Below are positions 62,779-64,000 of a stretch of 64,000 bases of DNA, piece by piece. The notes under the pieces are model-generated. The model was not told the DNA's origin and did not search any database. It saw only the letters and a list, made by a program, of their open reading frames with translations. The position numbers were made by a program, and so were the translations under genes. This DNA is from Mycobacterium sp. MBM (GTDB taxonomy: Bacteria; Actinomycetota; Actinomycetes; Mycobacteriales; Mycobacteriaceae), in the NCBI GenBank assembly GCA_021648845.1, contig JAKJHY010000005.1, positions 209,484 through 273,483 on the forward strand, given 5' to 3'. Each line of letters opens with the position of its first letter. The stretch's first letter is position 1.

Positions 62779-63576
62779 TCAGTCGCCGCGTGCCTGCTCG
62801 ATCTGGTTCTTGATCTCCCGGTAGGCCTGCACGCGCGCCATGACCGCCTCGACCGCCGAGTCCGTCGGCGTGGCATCCGGTGTGGCCTCGATGCCGTAGA
62901 GCATCGCGCTGAGCTCGCCGTGCAACTCGGCTCGCTGCTCGGCGACGCGGGCATCCCGGCGCTCGGTGCGCAGCGATTCGTCGATGCGCTGCGCCTCTTC
63001 GGCGCACTTGGCGATCAGTTCGACCCGCTCGATGGCGGTGTGTTCCAGGTTCGCGATGGTGGTGCGCGCCTCCGCGAGGAGCTTGCGGTCATCGGCGCTC
63101 GGCTTGTCCAAGGCCGACAGCTTGCCGGCGACCGCGCGCAGGGCCTGTGCTTTCGCGAAGCCGTCGGCAATGCTTTTGACGTCGGTGCTGAAATCGACAT
63201 CGCCCAACCATCCGGCGCGCGCCGCCTCGGTGACGGCCACCTGTTTGACCGAGCGCAGCGCAGACTCCATCAGCACAGCATTCTGCGGCCCGAGCATGTC
63301 GATGCGCGCCTGCTTCTCCCTGCGCTCCCACTCCACGCGTTCCTGCTTGGCGGCGGCCGCCTGCGCCGCGCGTTCTCTGCGTAGACGTTCCTGCTCCTCG
63401 ACGCGTCTCTTTTCCGCAGCGTCAACCGCTTTGGAGACCAGCCAGATCATCAGGATGAGGGCAGCGATGGCACCGAGGGTGATCCAGACCTCCTTCGGCA
63501 CCGCCGCGATGAGCACAACGATGACGACAAACCCGACGCCCACGCCACCGGACCCACCGGATGAACTCTTGCTCAC
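62779..63576 (-). CDS. Membrane-anchored coiled-coil protein
   Basis: A 265-residue protein with two short hydrophobic segments (about residues 12-29 and 33-50), then a strongly charged coiled coil (AEKRRVEEQERLRRERAAQ) and helical remainder with a Cys in ELIAKCAEEAQR. GTG 63576 has GGAG 11-14 nt upstream; the longer frame is not protein-like. It ends 53 bp before the start of the 565-residue gene on the same strand. It may act as a scaffold; no family is recognised. Confidence 0.68.
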   Translation of the reverse strand: MSKSSSGGSGGVGVGFVVIVVLIAAVPKEVWITLGAIAALILMIWLVSKAVDAAEKRRVEEQERLRRERAAQAAAAKQERVEWERREKQARIDMLGPQNAVLMESALRSVKQVAVTEAARAGWLGDVDFSTDVKSIADGFAKAQALRAVAGKLSALDKPSADDRKLLAEARTTIANLEHTAIERVELIAKCAEEAQRIDESLRTERRDARVAEQRAELHGELSAMLYGIEATPDATPTDSAVEAVMARVQAYREIKNQIEQARGD

Positions 63577-64000
63577 CGCTCCGCTCCATTCACGATTGGC
63601 TGCGACGGACGTGTGCAAGCCAGCCGGACAGAATGACAGCGGGCACCGACAAGTGCCCGCCGGTTTCAGTTCGATGCGTTGCATCGTGCGGGTTCGGTCA
63701 GACACCGCAGTAACGTCGGGAAAGTCAGCGATGCCCTTACATTGGTGGTGGCTGTGCACGGTTACTTCGTCAAAAGGTGGACCACACGCGAAGGAACATT
63801 TGGGCAGCCGCCTGGAGCGTTCCGGCCGGATGGGGGCTGGACCGCGGACAGGGTCACGGGGGCGCTGTCGTCGGGTCAATTGTGAGAGTGCGTTCCGAGG
63901 TCACGCCCGTGGCACTGTTGATCTGTGTGGTCCCAGGACATAGCTGACAAAACGTTGCCGGGACATGGTTACCGCTTCTGCGGGCGGTGAGCGTTGAAGT
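63577..64000. other. Right-edge region, possible insertion-sequence end
   Basis: No complete gene is seen in these 424 bp. The last 80 bp (TGTGGTCCCAGGACATAGC, then GGGACATGG) look like the terminus and promoter of an IS481-family element, with GGACAT repeated at 63936 and 63961. Only one end is inside the window, so this stays tentative. Confidence 0.3.

Overview
The window reads as chromosome of a fast-growing, non-tuberculous mycobacterium (Mycolicibacterium/M. smegmatis-like). It is high-GC, densely packed, and uses GTG and TTG starts and 4-nt GTGA/ATGA gene overlaps freely. It carries mycobacterial hallmarks: the second mycobactin locus mbtK/L/M/N, a MoeY-type E1-nitroreductase fusion, a secreted chorismate mutase, a 7Fe-ferredoxin/FprB-like reductase, an LmeA-like DUF2993 protein and PgmA. 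The sugar PTS plus dihydroxyacetone-kinase cluster favours a saprophytic fast grower over the tuberculosis complex.

Layout. 1-8.2 kb: tail of an EAL protein, an FAD protein, an acyl-CoA dehydrogenase pair, a ferredoxin-reductase divergent from a TetR-acyl-CoA ligase operon that shares a palindromic operator. 8.2-17.5 kb: DUF2127 protein, moeY, a P450, two paralogous TetR genes, a GAF-GGDEF-EAL protein with a degenerate EAL site and an EAL-DICT protein with an intact site. 17.6-20.8 kb: dienelactone hydrolase, then a ~2.4-kb island in the 3' end of tRNA-Ala(GGC) carrying an AbiE-like toxin-antitoxin pair with no integrase. 20.9-28 kb: MFS exporter coupled to pgmA, a hemerythrin protein and a large SARP-type regulator. 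28.1-31.9 kb: mbtLMN with an IdeR-box-like site, convergent with mbtK. 31.9-33.8 kb: a small protein and a patatin.

33.8-43.8 kb is one carbohydrate region. An IclR regulator is divergent from glpF-dhaK-dhaL-dhaM, where DhaM is fused to HPr and a complete Enzyme I. DUF2237, nagA, nagB and an EIIA follow on the other strand, divergent from a GlcNAc-type EIICB. No other EI or HPr gene is present, so the DhaM fusion may energise both pathways. 43.8-53.9 kb: chorismate mutase, N-acyl-D-amino-acid deacylase, an AbiEi/endonuclease-like protein, LmeA-like protein, a sulfatase with an apparent N-terminal frameshift, YceI-like protein, prfC and an MscS channel.

53.9-64 kb is more accessory. It has a 1036-residue protein with two ATPase modules (AAA/STAND-like and HerA/DUF87-like) coupled to a winged-helix partner, a DUF7159-type protein, two VapBC modules on either side of a JetD (Wadjet) C-terminal remnant, and two uncharacterised proteins. 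A recurrent theme is regulators and antitoxins whose start codon lies 6-8 nt after a TANNNT (or near-match) -10 box that sits in or beside a palindrome or repeat, implying leaderless, autoregulated transcripts.
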